From Sciurus carolinensis (taxonomy: Eukaryota; Chordata; Mammalia; Rodentia; Sciuridae): 64,000 nt of DNA. Position numbers and translations under genes: made by a program. Below the pieces are notes generated by a model. That model was not told where the DNA came from. It did no database searches and was given only the letters and a program-made list of their open reading frames with translations. Below are positions 44,246 through 55,889 of this stretch, in pieces (the first letter of the stretch is position 1; each line of letters starts with the position of its first letter). Where the stretch lies: the NCBI RefSeq assembly GCF_902686445.1, contig NC_062215.1, positions 27,798,750 to 27,862,749 on the forward strand, read 5' to 3'.

Positions 44246-47200
44246 GGTAGACCTGCTTGCTCTTGCCTTCCAGGAAGGAGAAGAATGCCACTCTGCCACT
44301 GAGGCACTGTTCCATTTCCAGAGACCAGAGTTCTAGAAGTTTCCTCCTGAGGCAGATCCAGGACTAGAGGGACCTGAAGCTTATCTAGTTGGAGTCTGTC
44401 TACACATAAAATTCTGAATAAGATTTATCTAAAAAGTGAATATTTGTAACTTAAAGGGTAAACCATATCACATTGCAAAGTTTTATAGAAGTAAGACACC
44501 ATGGATACTGTAAAATATAGAAAAATATCACAATGTTTTTTATTCATTAACTTCTTGATGTTATGCTGCCAAAATATTTGTTTTTCAATGGTTGACCAAA
44601 TTCTTTAATACATCACCCCTTTAAGGAACAATTATTTTAAAACATCTTCTATGTAGAACCTGGACAAATAATTCAGTCTTTCCTTCAGTATGAACAACCA
44701 AAAGGAGTTTAAGAAAATTATTGATATTGTATATTCATAAAGCATGCAAACTCCCATGCATGCATTAGGTTCTGTTTTGTATTTCTGCTGCAGGTCTCCC
44801 CAGTATGAACATCAGAATTCTGATAAGTTCTCTTTTATGTCCTGTTCATAAATTTTCCAGATACATTTATAAGTATATGAGCTGCATGATCTCATACATT
44901 TATGACAAGAAAATGTCTGTTTGGCATAGACAACACCAAGAACTAAATCTGCTTACAATTTTACATGTGCAGTATTTGAGAGGAATTTCCAGAGACCAGC
45001 TTCTGGCTCCATAAAATTTGAAGCTTTCTTCTCTTCCACTGCTTACATCCAGTTATTATTGAGTTCTGAGGGATATATTCAGACTCTGATACCAGCGTTG
45101 GCCCTCATCATGGCATAGGCAGGAGGAATATTTCTGAAAGCCTTTCTCACACCAGTAGTAATTGTTTTGCAAGAATTCAGGTAGACACATAAATGATTCC
45201 ATACTATATAACTATATCCCACTGAATGCAAAATAAATATATCTTCCAACTCAATTTCCTATAAAGTAGATTCCAAGAATGCTCAGATTATATCAACTGG
45301 CACAAAAGGAAGTATAAAGGAAAGCCAGTCATGGCGGAGAGAGATTGATCTTGAAGATTACAGTAAAGATAGACTCCTAAATGAATTTTACAAAAACCTG
45401 TATTGCATGCCATTTCTAGGTCCCCTTTTGCAGCCTTGGAAGAACCTGTGTAAGGCAGGAGCTGTGAAACTTGGGTTTTATTAGTTTGATGTTTAATCTA
45501 CATCTGGCCACTGTTAAGCATTTTTTTTTAAAAAAGAAAAGCAACTGAGATGTAACATACGGCATTAATAAGCTCGTGTGGCATGTTTCGCAATGTATTC
45601 CCCCTGCAGCCTTCTGACGTGAGGCCATACACTCAACTTTCCGCAGAACATTTACTTCCAGGCTGCTAATTAAAATAAGATGCCCATAAATCTTCTCTCT
45701 CATAGAGATCTTGCACACTGAGACAAAGGCAAGGAAAATTAACTTTCAGAAAATGTTTGAAAATTGAACTTTAATTCCTCTTCCAGTCCTTGAAGTTTGC
45801 TTTCTTTTCTTAAACAGTTATAAGTCAGTCATCCTTTCTGCTCACATAACTCCTACTAATATTTGATATTAATGTAGTACACACTACTAAATATTCTTAA
45901 ACATGATGATTCTCTACTTATAAAGGGAAGATAAACAATGTTTTCTAAGGGCTTTGATCTCCAAACTCCACCTTCAGTCTTGTTTTCATACGGAGATCTT
46001 ATTGTTGGACAGTATTTCCACATACTGGAAATCTGTTCCAGATTTTTCCTCCGATTTTTTGAAAATTATTAAGAAACTCCAATAAAAGAAACATTCTAAG
46101 AAAATATGAACAAAATAATGTTTATCTCTCTTTCCTTGAATCCCTTTCCCTCCTTCCCTTCTGGGTTAGCTCTATTAAGGTACTCAAAACATTTATATCC
46201 TCTCCGTCTTTCCTCAATCTGATTTTTGAGGAGGTTCTGATAGATTACTGTGCATCAATTATCGATTCCTGATAGATTCATCCCTGATTTTTTTTTTTTG
46301 TTTCTTCTGGGATCTGTGAAGCTTAACACACACTTACAGCAACATAAACAAAGAATGATTATCTGAGAAAGTGCTCAGAACAAGGAGATAAATATCAGTT
46401 CCAAATGTAACCCTATAGTGTTTAAAATGAAATAGTTCTGATTTATTAAAGGAAAAATAAAGACTGAAGAGACATCTTTAACAGCGGGTAGGAAAAAGAA
46501 AAACTTAAGAAGGATATTGAGGTAATCGCACTTTCTAAAAATCAAAAGAAATTGGAAGCTGCAACAGATGAATCTGCTCCCATTCTAAAATTTTCAGAGT
46601 CGTACGGGTATGTAAACTTATAATAAACTTTGAGATTAGAAAATCAAAGTATATATCTGATGCAAAGAATTAGCTTTGCTTGTTTTGAACCCCAAATCTA
46701 TTAATTCCAGTGAATAAGAGTGCAGTTACCCTCTGTCCTAAGCACCAGTTCACATAAAACACCTGCAGTTTTTATTAACTTCAACTCTTCAGAGTGATTC
46801 CACTCTTTGTTCTGGGGGTTAAAAATCAATGCACACAAGAGGAAATGTTGAAATTAGAAGATTGCTGGCACAGTGGATTCCACGTGTGCCTGGACCTCAG
46901 TCTCATCTTGTTTACTTGTTAAACCTGAATGAAACCAATTTAAACCAGACTTTCAAACACCCAGATGCCAGGTACATATGACAGTCCTGGGAACCATCTA
47001 TTAGATGTAGATCAGAAGAAAGGAGTTTGGTTGCCCTCAGGAATGGGTATTTTTTAAATTAAGTTGTGGTAATTGATATATCATAGTCTCCTAAAAAATA
47101 ATCTGGCTGAGCCATCTAGGTGGTCCCAGAGGAGACCCCTGGGTCACTGTTGACATTTTCAACTCTGTTCTGTTTTCTCAGTAAAGAATACCCTGACATT

Positions 47201-47270
47201 CAAAAACCATCCTTCTTTATGGAGACTCACCTAAATTACTATATATTTGTGTCTCTGGGGATTGAGAATG
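44246..47270. other. Longest unassigned stretch
   Basis: About 3 kb with no repeat I can name, which makes it the best place to look for conserved non-coding or genic sequence. The reverse strand has a 100-codon open frame at 45416-45718 (contains MREKIYGHLILISSLE and CETCHTSLLMPYV) without recognised domains. Frames at 44805-45014 are unremarkable. Confidence 0.3.
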
Positions 47271-47284
47271 GGTCTTGTTATCTT

Positions 47285-47712
47285 TAGATTTTGGACAATG
47301 ACTCTTTTTACTGGAGTGAAGTGACATCTCATTGTGGTTTTGATTTGCATTTTCATGATGATTTATGATAGTAAGCATATTTTCATATGTTGTTGACCAT
47401 CTGTATGCTTTCTTTTAAATATCTTCAAAAATTGTCTATTCTGGTCTATTGTCCTTTTATTTATTTATTTTTTTTCTTCTGTACTGGGGATTGAACTCGG
47501 GGGCACTCAGCCACTGAGCCACATCCACATCCCCAGCCCTATTTTGTATTTTATTTAGAGACAGGATCTCACTGAGTTGCTTAGTGCCTTGCTTTTCCTG
47601 AGGCTGGCTTTGAACTTGCAATCCTCCTGCCTCAGTCTCTGGAGCCACTGGGATTCCAGGTGTATGCCACAGTACCCATGTCTATTGTCCATTTTTAATT
47701 TGGTTATTTCAC
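47285..47712 (-). mobile_element. Inverted 5' part of an L1 (with a SINE inside)
   Basis: 'TGGAGTGAAGTGACATCTCATTGTGGTTTTGATTTGCATTTTCATGATG' and '..CATTTTTAATTTGGTTATTTC' are reverse-complement late ORF2. They abut forward L1 sequence at about 47713, the pattern made by twin priming. The composite SINE at 47455-47679 interrupts this arm. Confidence 0.85.
47455..47679 (-). mobile_element. Composite B1-ID SINE, reverse strand
   Basis: Near full length: T-rich tail, 'TACTGGGGATTGAACTCGGGGGC', 'AGCCACTGAGCCACATCCACATCCCC' (a small internal ACATCC duplication), 'GAGACAGGATCTCACTGAGTTGC', 'GCAATCCTCCTGCCTCAGTCTC' and 'GGTGTATGCCACAGTACCCAT'. The perfect 11-bp duplication GTCTATTGTCC lies at 47444-47454 and 47680-47690. 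Confidence 0.95.
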
Positions 47713-48298
47713 TCTCATGTTCATTTCAGCACTTTAACAATAGTGAAGAAATGGAAACAACTTAAGTGTCCATCAGCCCATGCATGGATAAAGAAAAATA
47801 GAATACCATTGCCCTAGCATACTATTCAGCCATTAAAAAGAATGAGATCCTGTTATTTGCAAACACATGGATGGTACTGGTGGCTTTATGTGAGGTGACA
47901 TAAACTGAGCACAAAAAGACAAGCAGTATAAGATCTCACTGAAATGTGGAATGTAGAAGAGTTGATCTTGCAGATGTTGAGAGTAGAATAGTGATTATCA
48001 GAGGCTGGGGAAGAGTTGGAGGAGGGGCAGGTTGATCAACAGGTAAGAAGTTATAGTTAGATCGGAGTAAGACATTCTGGTGTGTTGTTGCACACTGGGG
48101 TGACTGAACTACACATTTCAAAAACTGAAAGTCATGGGGAGGAAGGAAAAATAATAGAAGGAGACAAACATCATTACCCTATGTATATGTATGATTACAC
48201 AAATGGTATGACTCCACTTCCTGTACAGCCAGAAGAATGATAGTTGTACCCCATTGGTGTACAATGAATCAAAATTTAAAAAAAATAAAGAAAAAGAA
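47713..48298 (+). mobile_element. L1 3' end, forward arm of a 5'-inverted L1
   Basis: 'CATGTTCATTTCAGCACTTTAACAATAGTGAAGAAATGGAAACAACTTAAGTGTCCATC', 'CATGGATGGTACTGG', 'TTATCAGAGGCTGGGG' and the 3'UTR block 'CCCTATGTATATGTATGATTACACAAATGG', then an A-rich tail (about 48256-48298). Same 3'UTR lineage as at 11985 and 63880. Confidence 0.92.
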
Positions 48299-49175
48299 AG
48301 TCTATTGAAAGTTTTCACCCAAAAGAAAAGGTAAACATTTGAAGGTTGGTGCCTGAATCCTGATTGGGTGACATTTCTATGCTACAACTTGCAGGTATCC
48401 TTTCACTTCTGAGTTTAATCCTCCTTTCAAATGCCCACTGGGTATTCAACGTTATGATGTACATGGACACTATTTACAAGGTATGAGGCACATTTTAAAG
48501 TCTAATTGCTTCCTGTTGGCATTCAGAATAACCACCAATCTCTTCTGCGCACTTTTTGCAGATGCATGACTCTTCTGAAAGCTTCATTAGAACAACCTGA
48601 TTTGATGGACTAATTCTTCATTATTTTCTAAATTGTTTCCACTGGTAGCCACACCTATGCATTCTAGATCACACTATGTGTTTAGACTTTTGCAACCCAG
48701 TGTGCACATACCATGTATCTTTCCAGCTTTTCTTCCTATGGGGAACACACTCCATCCTCTTCCATCTCCAGCACCTCACTGACCAGTTAAGAGCATCTCA
48801 ATACGTGGATATCATGATTATTTTGGATATCAGGAGCTGTACAAGCCAGTCTACTGTTCTTTGCTGTGCATTTGCAGGAATTTGTTGAGAAAGCACTCCT
48901 TAATGTGTCTAGGATCTCAGGCTCCAAAGGGCTATGCAATCCTGAAATTGCTGGTTGCTTCCTTTTCCATCACGTGAAGACAGCCTCCCTGAAAATGCAG
49001 GCAATGTGGGGAGAGCACAGAAAAGAGGAAAAACCAGTCACACAGCATGAGTGCCAGGTTTCAGTGACTACTCAACATTTCCAACCTCATGCATATTCTA
49101 GTTTTATAAGCTAATAAGTATTTTTGTCCAAGCTGGACTGAGTATCTACACTACTTTCAACCTGAAGTATTTTGT
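48299..49175. other. Unassigned sequence
   Basis: No gene or confident repeat. Overlapping plus frames at 48676-48888 and 48866-49114 show no family features. Confidence 0.35.
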
Positions 49176-49179
49176 TCAG

Positions 49180-49480
49180 TAAACACATCATTTTTTTCTT
49201 TTGCTTGAAATACCCATATATTTCTATGCATCTCTGAATTCCAGTTTATTTGTGAACTCCTCTAAAGCATTTCCTTTCTTTCCATGATGGCTGAATTGAT
49301 GCCTCCACACTTTGTGCATGTCCCCCAGTGTCAGTTACATCAGCATTTTTAAGTATGTGAGGCTTCCTTATAGACTGTGAGCTCCCATTGGGTGGGACCC
49401 TGTCTCATTCAGTTTTATAGTTTCAGTATCTTGCAGAGCAATTAATACCTAGTAAAAGCTAATGATAAAAGATGTCATCT
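49180..49480 (+). mobile_element. L2 LINE 3' end
   Basis: 'TTATAGACTGTGAGCTCCCATTGGGTGGGACCCTGTCTCATTCAG', then 'AGTATCTTGCAGAGCAATTAATACCTAGTAAAAGC', is the L2 3' terminus; the preceding pyrimidine-rich part fits upstream L2. Confidence 0.65.
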
Positions 49481-50835
49481 ACAGAGACAAAATTTTATCT
49501 CCCTCTTCACACACTTTCCCCTATAATTAGACTCAAGGACTATTTGATTGCAATATCCAGTCATTGAATATGAATATAGGAAAGTGGGAGACAGCAGATG
49601 GCATCTTCCGTGTTGGGGGGTGTTGAGTTAATATGATTCAAGCACTCTGCTTTCTGATGATTTGGCAACTTGAAAAATCTAGAAGAATAGATTGTTTATA
49701 GAGTCCATTAAATTCTCTCTCTTCATTATCATCTATCTTAAATAATCCTTCAGCAGACACTGCCTTGCCATCAGTTTATGATTGAGTTCTCTTGCCAAGG
49801 CCTGTGGTGCGGATGGTCTCTCAAGTAGGTTTCCCTGCTGGGAAGGGAGTGTGCTGATTGGCTGCTGTGGATAGCTGGAATCCTGGCAGTCAAGGTTTCT
49901 TCTTCTAACTTATTAAAGTGGCTTTCTAATGCCAATCAATCCCCTGTGTTTGATTGGTGTGAGCCAGGTTTTCTAGAGCTAAATTACTTCAAGTAAGCTG
50001 TTCAGGCTGTGCACCTAGAGATCTGTGGATGGAACCATGTCCACAGGAGGCCTGCCTGGTTGGAGCTGTCAGTCATCCATTGCAGCTCTGTTCCTTTAAG
50101 CCCAAGCTGGAGGGACACACTGAGAAAACATATCAATATTTCATCAGGACATGCATACCATTTTTCTATAAGTGAGGTATTTGCTGAACCCTCAAATACA
50201 GTTTTGATTATATCTCGGGACAACCTTTGGTTTGGACGCTCATTTCTGAAACTCAAATATAAGGTAAAGGAAAAATGGAATTTAATTTTTTAAAATATTT
50301 GATTTATCCCAATTTTAAGAACAAATACATGATCAAAGGCTGGAGAAACAAGAGACCGGGTAATGTCCAGTGGCCAGGAAAATCTTCCAAACTTCAAAGA
50401 CTTTCTCCCATCTTCCCATAGCTCTTGATTCCAGAGCTCAGTTGTGTTATCACTTGCAAAGACATTTCTCTGGGAAAGTTTTCCAACATTCCCCAACACA
50501 GTATATCATGGGTTTTGAGAGGAAGGGTGTCATTCTTCTGTCTCAGAATTTATCAAAGGTAAAACAATACTAATTCTTTAGCACCATTAGTGAACAATTG
50601 CTTCCAATAGATGTGGATAATAGTTTGTTGTGGAAACATCACTTTGAACTCCTGCAAAGGGACCCTACATGAAGAGTAAGCTCCAATAGGGATTTACATA
50701 AGGGGGAAGGTTTGGTTCAACAAAGACAAAAATATAGTTATTGAACATCTATTATGAGGTCAGCATATCAGATATGCTCTGTCAGCAAAATTCGCTTACA
50801 ACTTCACTCAAAATAGTAGTGCTCAAATTATAATA
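49481..50835. other. Unassigned; a possible diverged LTR at about 49790-49975
   Basis: 'GCTGATTGGCTGCTGT' with 'ATCCTGGCAGTC' and 'ATTAAAGTGGCTTTCT' echo the LTR at 23882 ('TGATTGGCTGCTGT', 'GATCCTGG', 'AATAAAGCGGCTTTTT'), but no ends are definable. The rest is unassigned; overlapping opposite frames at 50002-50293 are unremarkable. Confidence 0.3.
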
Positions 50836-50839
50836 CTGC

Positions 50840-50945
50840 AATATGGTAGCTGAATAACGCTGGGGAAGTCACTCAACCATTCTGAGCCTCCATTTTCTTG
50901 TATATAAAATAGTACTACTAATAATAGCTACATTCATATTTTTAA
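50840..50945 (+). mobile_element. MIR SINE
   Basis: 'GGTAGCTGAATAACGCTGGGGAAGTCACTCAACCATTCTGAGCCTCCATTTTCTTGTATATAAAATAGTACTACTAATAATAGCTAC' is the MIR core and 3' half. Confidence 0.75.
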
Positions 50946-51323
50946 AAACTGACAGCAAGACAATGTCACCTTAAAATGTGCTGTTGTGTAATAGATTTAG
51001 CATTATTCTTTATTTGATCACATCAGAGTTGGAAACTGAGTCTGACATAAATTTACCATTTATGAATGCAGGCTGACCTTCTCCCTATATTACCCTATTT
51101 TTTATTCTGGAGGTAGAGGCGATGGCAAGGGGAGAGAAGGGTATGAAGCTAAGAGGCAGAGAGGTAGGGTTAGACTGTTGTGGAGTCTTACAAAATTGGA
51201 ATGGTAACAGCAAGCTCATTGTTCTTTAAGTATATATTATGATGCCAGCAGCTCAGCTTCCCATTATATTTTAGAGTCTATTTTAGAGGTTTTGCCATTT
51301 TTAGGTTTGCTTACCACCTCTTC

Positions 51324-51354
<31 letters not shown>

Positions 51355-51906
51355 CTTATGTCAGAAATGGCTTTGAAAAGTTACACAACACTGCAGCAAC
51401 CCTGGCCATTCATCAGACTCAAGCATCTCCAGAGCTGCTTGTACTGTTCAGCAACATCGAAGGAAGGGAATTCTCCCCTTGGGACTCACTTTTGATTGCT
51501 ATTAGGTTTTTAGTCATAGCTATTGCCCTTAGAAGGAAAATCTACACCATTTGGGGTACTCTGCAGTTTTCCTGATAGCGCCCAAGCCTTTTCATTGAGA
51601 TACACGGAGGGTCTAAACAAGCCATTTATCCCAGTCTTGTTTGACTTAAGAATAAAACCCAGTGTCTGAAATCCATGTCTCTTGTCATCCTGAAACTACC
51701 CCTCAATCTTTCTCCTGATCAGAAAAACGAAAGACATTTTCCTTCTCGAGTTTCAGCTAAAGAACTGTACTTACTTTGGGGCACGTCACTGATGTCACAT
51801 TACACAGCTACCACAGACCCTCAGTTGGGTCTGTGAAGAATGTTGGTGCTCTCCATGAACTTGTTTTGGAAGGATAGTCTCCTGTTTTAACACAGTCCTT
51901 AGAAAC

Positions 51907-51942
<36 letters not shown>

Positions 51943-53075
51943 GGAAAGAAGAACCACTCAAGCATTGTTTCTCAGCATTCATTTTAAAAATTTGACGTTA
52001 GAGAATTGCAATATTTAAAAAAATGTACAAATGTTTCATATTTTGGCTTCAGGTTCATACAGAAGTCAAATCTATAGAGGAAAGAGCCATTGTCCGGTTC
52101 TTAAGCTTTCTATAAATATTTTCTTAAAAAGCATAACCATTTGTTAGCTATAAGTCTTTGAAACCTTTAAAATAAACATTACTGGTAGCTCTATGACAGA
52201 GAGTTGCTTGTTTTATGTCTTTTGAATATGCCGTGTTCTTTTCCATCATGACCAGGTACTTTCAATGTCACCAGTCAAGCTGTCAATATTGCTAGGGAAT
52301 CACAGTAATAAGAACTAGGATGTATATTCTGTGTCAAGGAAACTGGGATCTTGTTTTCAGATAAAATATTATAATAATGAGTAGGAGGCCTGTCTCACAT
52401 ATGGAAGGTGCCAATGTAAGATGAGACAAAACTAAGTCTTTAGCCATCTGAATGCTTTGGGAGCCTCCTAGGAATGTACAAAAGTCTCCATATCTTGAGG
52501 GTTAGTTGTGTTAGGTTTTAGAGCTGATAGAGAATAAAAGTATAAAAATGAATAATGGAGGTTCTGATATGTTAGAGAATGTGGGAAATCCTAGATTGAC
52601 TAGGTGGACTTTTCTAGAAGTTCTGTCATCTTTTCCAGGTGAGGGTCTGTGTGCATGCACAGGGACAGCTTAGAACTCCACATCGAAGATTTCAAACACC
52701 CAGTTGTTAGTGTTGGCCTGGGAGTAATGCTCAGGAGACAACTGAGACATGTCCTGATAAGGTGCACTTGGAATACCAGGTCTGGAGACAGTGTCAAGTT
52801 TTTTCAAGGTAGCGTAACCTGAACTTCACATATCATGGGAGGTTCTGCCTGCTGAGGACTGTAACAGGGATGTTGCAAGGGTTAAATGGTGAAGTGGCGT
52901 CACAACTTTCTGGAAGAGGTGAGTCTGGAAAGCTCTCCTACCCTTATCATCTTCTCACAAAAGGATAGTACTAATATTTGCAATTCTCTGCAAGACTAGC
53001 TTTAGAATTTTTCAGACTCAACATTCTTGGGAGGAGACGGCATAGAAGCCTATAAATATTGTTATTCCAAGAACA
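50946..53075. other. Unassigned sequence with simple repeats
   Basis: (CT)n at about 51323-51350. A pure A34 tract at 51908-51941 has no SINE or L1 body that I can see on its 5' side. Nothing else recognised. Confidence 0.4.
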
Positions 53076-53079
53076 TCAG

Positions 53080-53500
53080 AGAATGAACAGATAGTCAAAA
53101 TGTAGTGATGTCCATACAAAAGAACACTCTGACCAAAAAGGAGAACAAAATACTGATGCCCGCGGCCGCATGTGTGAAGCTGCAAAGCATCATGCTAAGT
53201 GAAAAAAGCCAGACACCCAGGACCACGCTTACGGGCTGTAATTCCATTTGTATGAAATCTCTGGAAAAGGCAAATCTTTAGAGGCAGGAAGTAGGTTAGT
53301 GGTGGCTGAGGGCTGGGATAGGAATGGAGTGGGACTCCAGGATTTATGTTTTTGAGTGGCAGAACTATTCTTCAATGAGATTGTGGTGATGATTGCAGGA
53401 ATCTGTAAATACTCTGAAAAACACGGACTCATTTACATAAAATAGGTAAATTTTCATGGTATGTAAATTTTATCTCAATAAAACAGCTTAATAAAAGAGC
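53080..53500 (+). mobile_element. Old L1 (L1M-type) 3' end
   Basis: 'CATCATGCTAAGTGAAAAAAGCCAGACACCCAGGACCACGC', 'CATTTGTATGAAATCTCTGGAAAAGGCAAATCTTTAGAGGCAGGAAGTAGGTTAGTGGTGGCTGAGGG', 'TTTACATAAAATAGGTAAATTTTCATGGTATGTAAATTTTATCTCAATAAA' follow the L1M 3' end. A CpG-rich knot (GCGGCCGC at 53162-53169) lies within. Confidence 0.85.
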
Positions 53501-54335
53501 ACCAGGGGCCTTTGCAGAGAAAGAAAAGGCTGCATGAACTCTGGGAGACACCAATATTTGGCTCATTAAGGGAGCACATGTCTTCGACCAGGCATATAGA
53601 CCCCAGGCATCAGAGTATTTACATCATCTTCTTTTTCTCCACCCAGCCATGTGGAGAAAAAGAGGGGATGAATTTGTCGCAGACTCTGGGATGCAGTCCG
53701 TTTGTTGTCACTAGAGGGCACTATTATGCCATTGTAGTAGGAACCACTCACTCCCTGCTGCTGGGTTCAGGCACACAGGGGCCAGGTATCAGGGTATTCC
53801 AAGTAAATGACCTTCTCTGGCCTGGGGCCCCACTGTGCTGGCTGTTGGTTCTTTAGATCGTGCTGGAGGGTGTCAGATGGTAAGAGGATCACCAGAGCCT
53901 GACCTCTATCTCCTGCTCAGGTGGCCAAGTTGCGGTTCTAGGTGACGATACCCAGCATGTTCGTCCAGGGCCACTTTGCGCCTATGAGGTCTTGGAGGGA
54001 AATAAACAGGCGCTGAGGGCGATGCTCATCCTGAGGGGATGACTTTGAATACTCACCGCTGGCCTAGAATGAGTCTCTGTGGGTCTCAGGACAGGAGCAC
54101 AGGAGAGTGGTCCACAGTGTTAGCAGGCTATGCAAAGCTGGCTCTCACCTGCTTCCCTAGGGGAGGGGTTGAGGTTCTGCAACTGTAGAGCTTGGGGCGA
54201 AGGGGTACATGCCAGTGACCCGGGTGATGATGGCAGATGGGAATCCATAAGCCAAAACCAAAACAAAACAAAAAACAGATATGGGTTGAGCCTCCCTCAA
54301 GTCAGGAAGTGCTCCCAAACCTGAAACTTCCTGGG
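53501..54335. other. Unassigned sequence, GC-richer
   Basis: A plus frame at 53512-53856 (114 codons) is not recognised. Contains a CTCF-like motif, listed separately. Confidence 0.35.
53708..53721 (+). promoter_or_regulatory. CTCF-like core motif
   Basis: TCACTAGAGGGCAC fits the CTCF core CCASYAGRKGGCRS at all positions except the first (T for C). Binding is inferred only from the motif. Confidence 0.35.
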
Positions 54336-54339
54336 TGCC

Positions 54340-54672
54340 TGACAAGACACTGCAGTTTTCTTCCACACCTGTCTTCATGTGATGGGTCACAAAACACAGA
54401 TCTGTGAAGATCCTGTATAAAATTACTTTCAGGCTGTGTGGTTCAGGTGTATATGAAACATAAATGAATTTTATGTTCAGATGTGTGTCCCATTCCCAAG
54501 ATATCTAATTATCTATATGCAAATATACCAAAATTTAAATATATATAATATATATATATATATAATATATATATAAAATGTAAAAAATATATATAATATA
54601 TATTATATATATATTTATATATGAAATTTGAAACACTTCTGGTTCCAAGCATTTTGAATAAGGAACACTCAG
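54340..54672 (+). mobile_element. Tigger-like DNA transposon with AT expansion
   Basis: 'ATGTGATGGGTCACAAAACACAG', 'TGTATAAAATTACTTTCAGGCTGTGTGG', 'GTGTATATGAAACATAAATGAATTTTATG', 'CCCATTCCCAAGATATCTAATTATC' and 'CTTCTGGTTCCAAGCATTTTGAATAAGGAACACTC' are shared with 37070-37350. A TA-rich microsatellite has grown inside it at 54536-54623. Confidence 0.75.
54536..54623. repeat. (TA)n-rich palindromic microsatellite
   Basis: Alternating TA with short interruptions, self-complementary over tens of bases; it may extrude as a hairpin or cruciform. Confidence 0.95.
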
Positions 54673-55495
54673 CCAGGAAATTAAAGTCATGAGGGTCAGT
54701 AATAGGCTTTCAGAAAGACCAGAAGACTAGTTTGAGAAATAACACAGGACAGCAACCTTAGTTAAGTCAGAAGAGGGATTGGTGGGAGATGCCAAAGATC
54801 TGATTATGCTTGGAGTTTGCATAGGCTACCACCTAAGCTTTCAATGCAGTTACAGCTTCGCAGTAGCATTCTCTTTGAATGCAGTAGGGGGAAAATCCTA
54901 GTGATTCATCATTTCTTTTAGATAATCCGAGAAGAGACAAGTTGTTAAAAGATATTCTTATTTACTATTATTGAATGACTAGTGTCTTAGAGTAGTTTCC
55001 CAAACTTTCATATTTTACGTATTAGAGTCTCTTTGGAGTTTCTGGATTGATTGAAAAAATAGTTGCCATTAACTTTCTTTGTAAGTAATAGGAATTGGAA
55101 TAATTGCTGGCTACAATGCCACCAACTCCAAGACTCCACAAGTGCTGGCGTGACGGATCAGGCTCAGAGAAATCAACTGCAGACCCTTCCAAGAACCCAT
55201 CTTCACAGGGAGAAAACATGACAAGAGTGTCCTTTACAGCCAGCTGGAGGGGAGACCTGTGTTTTAGTGAGGTCGACCTGAAGTCTGTAGGTTCAAGGGG
55301 TTTATAAGATTCACATATCCTCTCACTCTCATAAATTGAGAACTAACAGGTTATATTGTCCCTATTGCTGTTCCTCCTGGTTGTTGGTTACTGAGTTTAT
55401 TTATTTTATTTTTTAAAATTCCCACACAAGTCCATGGTGGAGAGTTCTTCTGAGCCGCATGTGAGTGTTCATAGGGGAAAATTAGAAAAGCCACC
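54673..55495. other. Unassigned sequence
   Basis: No gene or repeat recognised. Opposed frames at 55022-55307 show no features. Confidence 0.35.
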
Positions 55496-55499
55496 CTTG

Positions 55500-55680
55500 C
55501 TTGAATCATAAGATTTTTTTCTCGATTTTTTTGTCTTATACAGTTTTTGATGTTGAAATCAGAGAAATGCTGTCCTCACAATGAATTGGAAAGTGTTCCC
55601 TCTTCTATTTTCTGGAAGGATTTGTGTGGAATTGGTTTCTTTATTTCCTGTTGACACCTATTCTGTGGGTGTTCACTATT
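55500..55680 (-). mobile_element. Old L1 ORF2 fragment, reverse strand
   Basis: 'CACAATGAATTGGAAAGTGTTCCCTCTTCTATTTTCTGGAAGGATTTGTGTGGAATTGGTTTC' is reverse-complement L1 ORF2. Confidence 0.7.
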
Positions 55681-55888
55681 TACATCACTTTTACTTCAGA
55701 GGAAATTTGGTTTTCCAAAGGGCAGAGACTCTAAGAGCAAAACAGAACCATTCACATGTTTCAGCATCTCTTACCCTGGCGGGTGGGAGGGGGACTTAAC
55801 TCCAATCTCCTTAAAGTTCAAGTGTCCTCTTCCTATGCTCTCACAGCAGTCTTTCATATCAGATAGGTTCAAAGTCTCGCCTTATGGC
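55681..55888. other. Unassigned sequence
   Basis: No gene or repeat recognised. Confidence 0.3.
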
Positions 55889-55889
55889 T

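Noticed and set aside
53512..53856. 114-codon plus-strand frame as a gene
   Set aside because: No recognised motif, no clear splice or poly(A) context, and an opposed open frame over the same bases.
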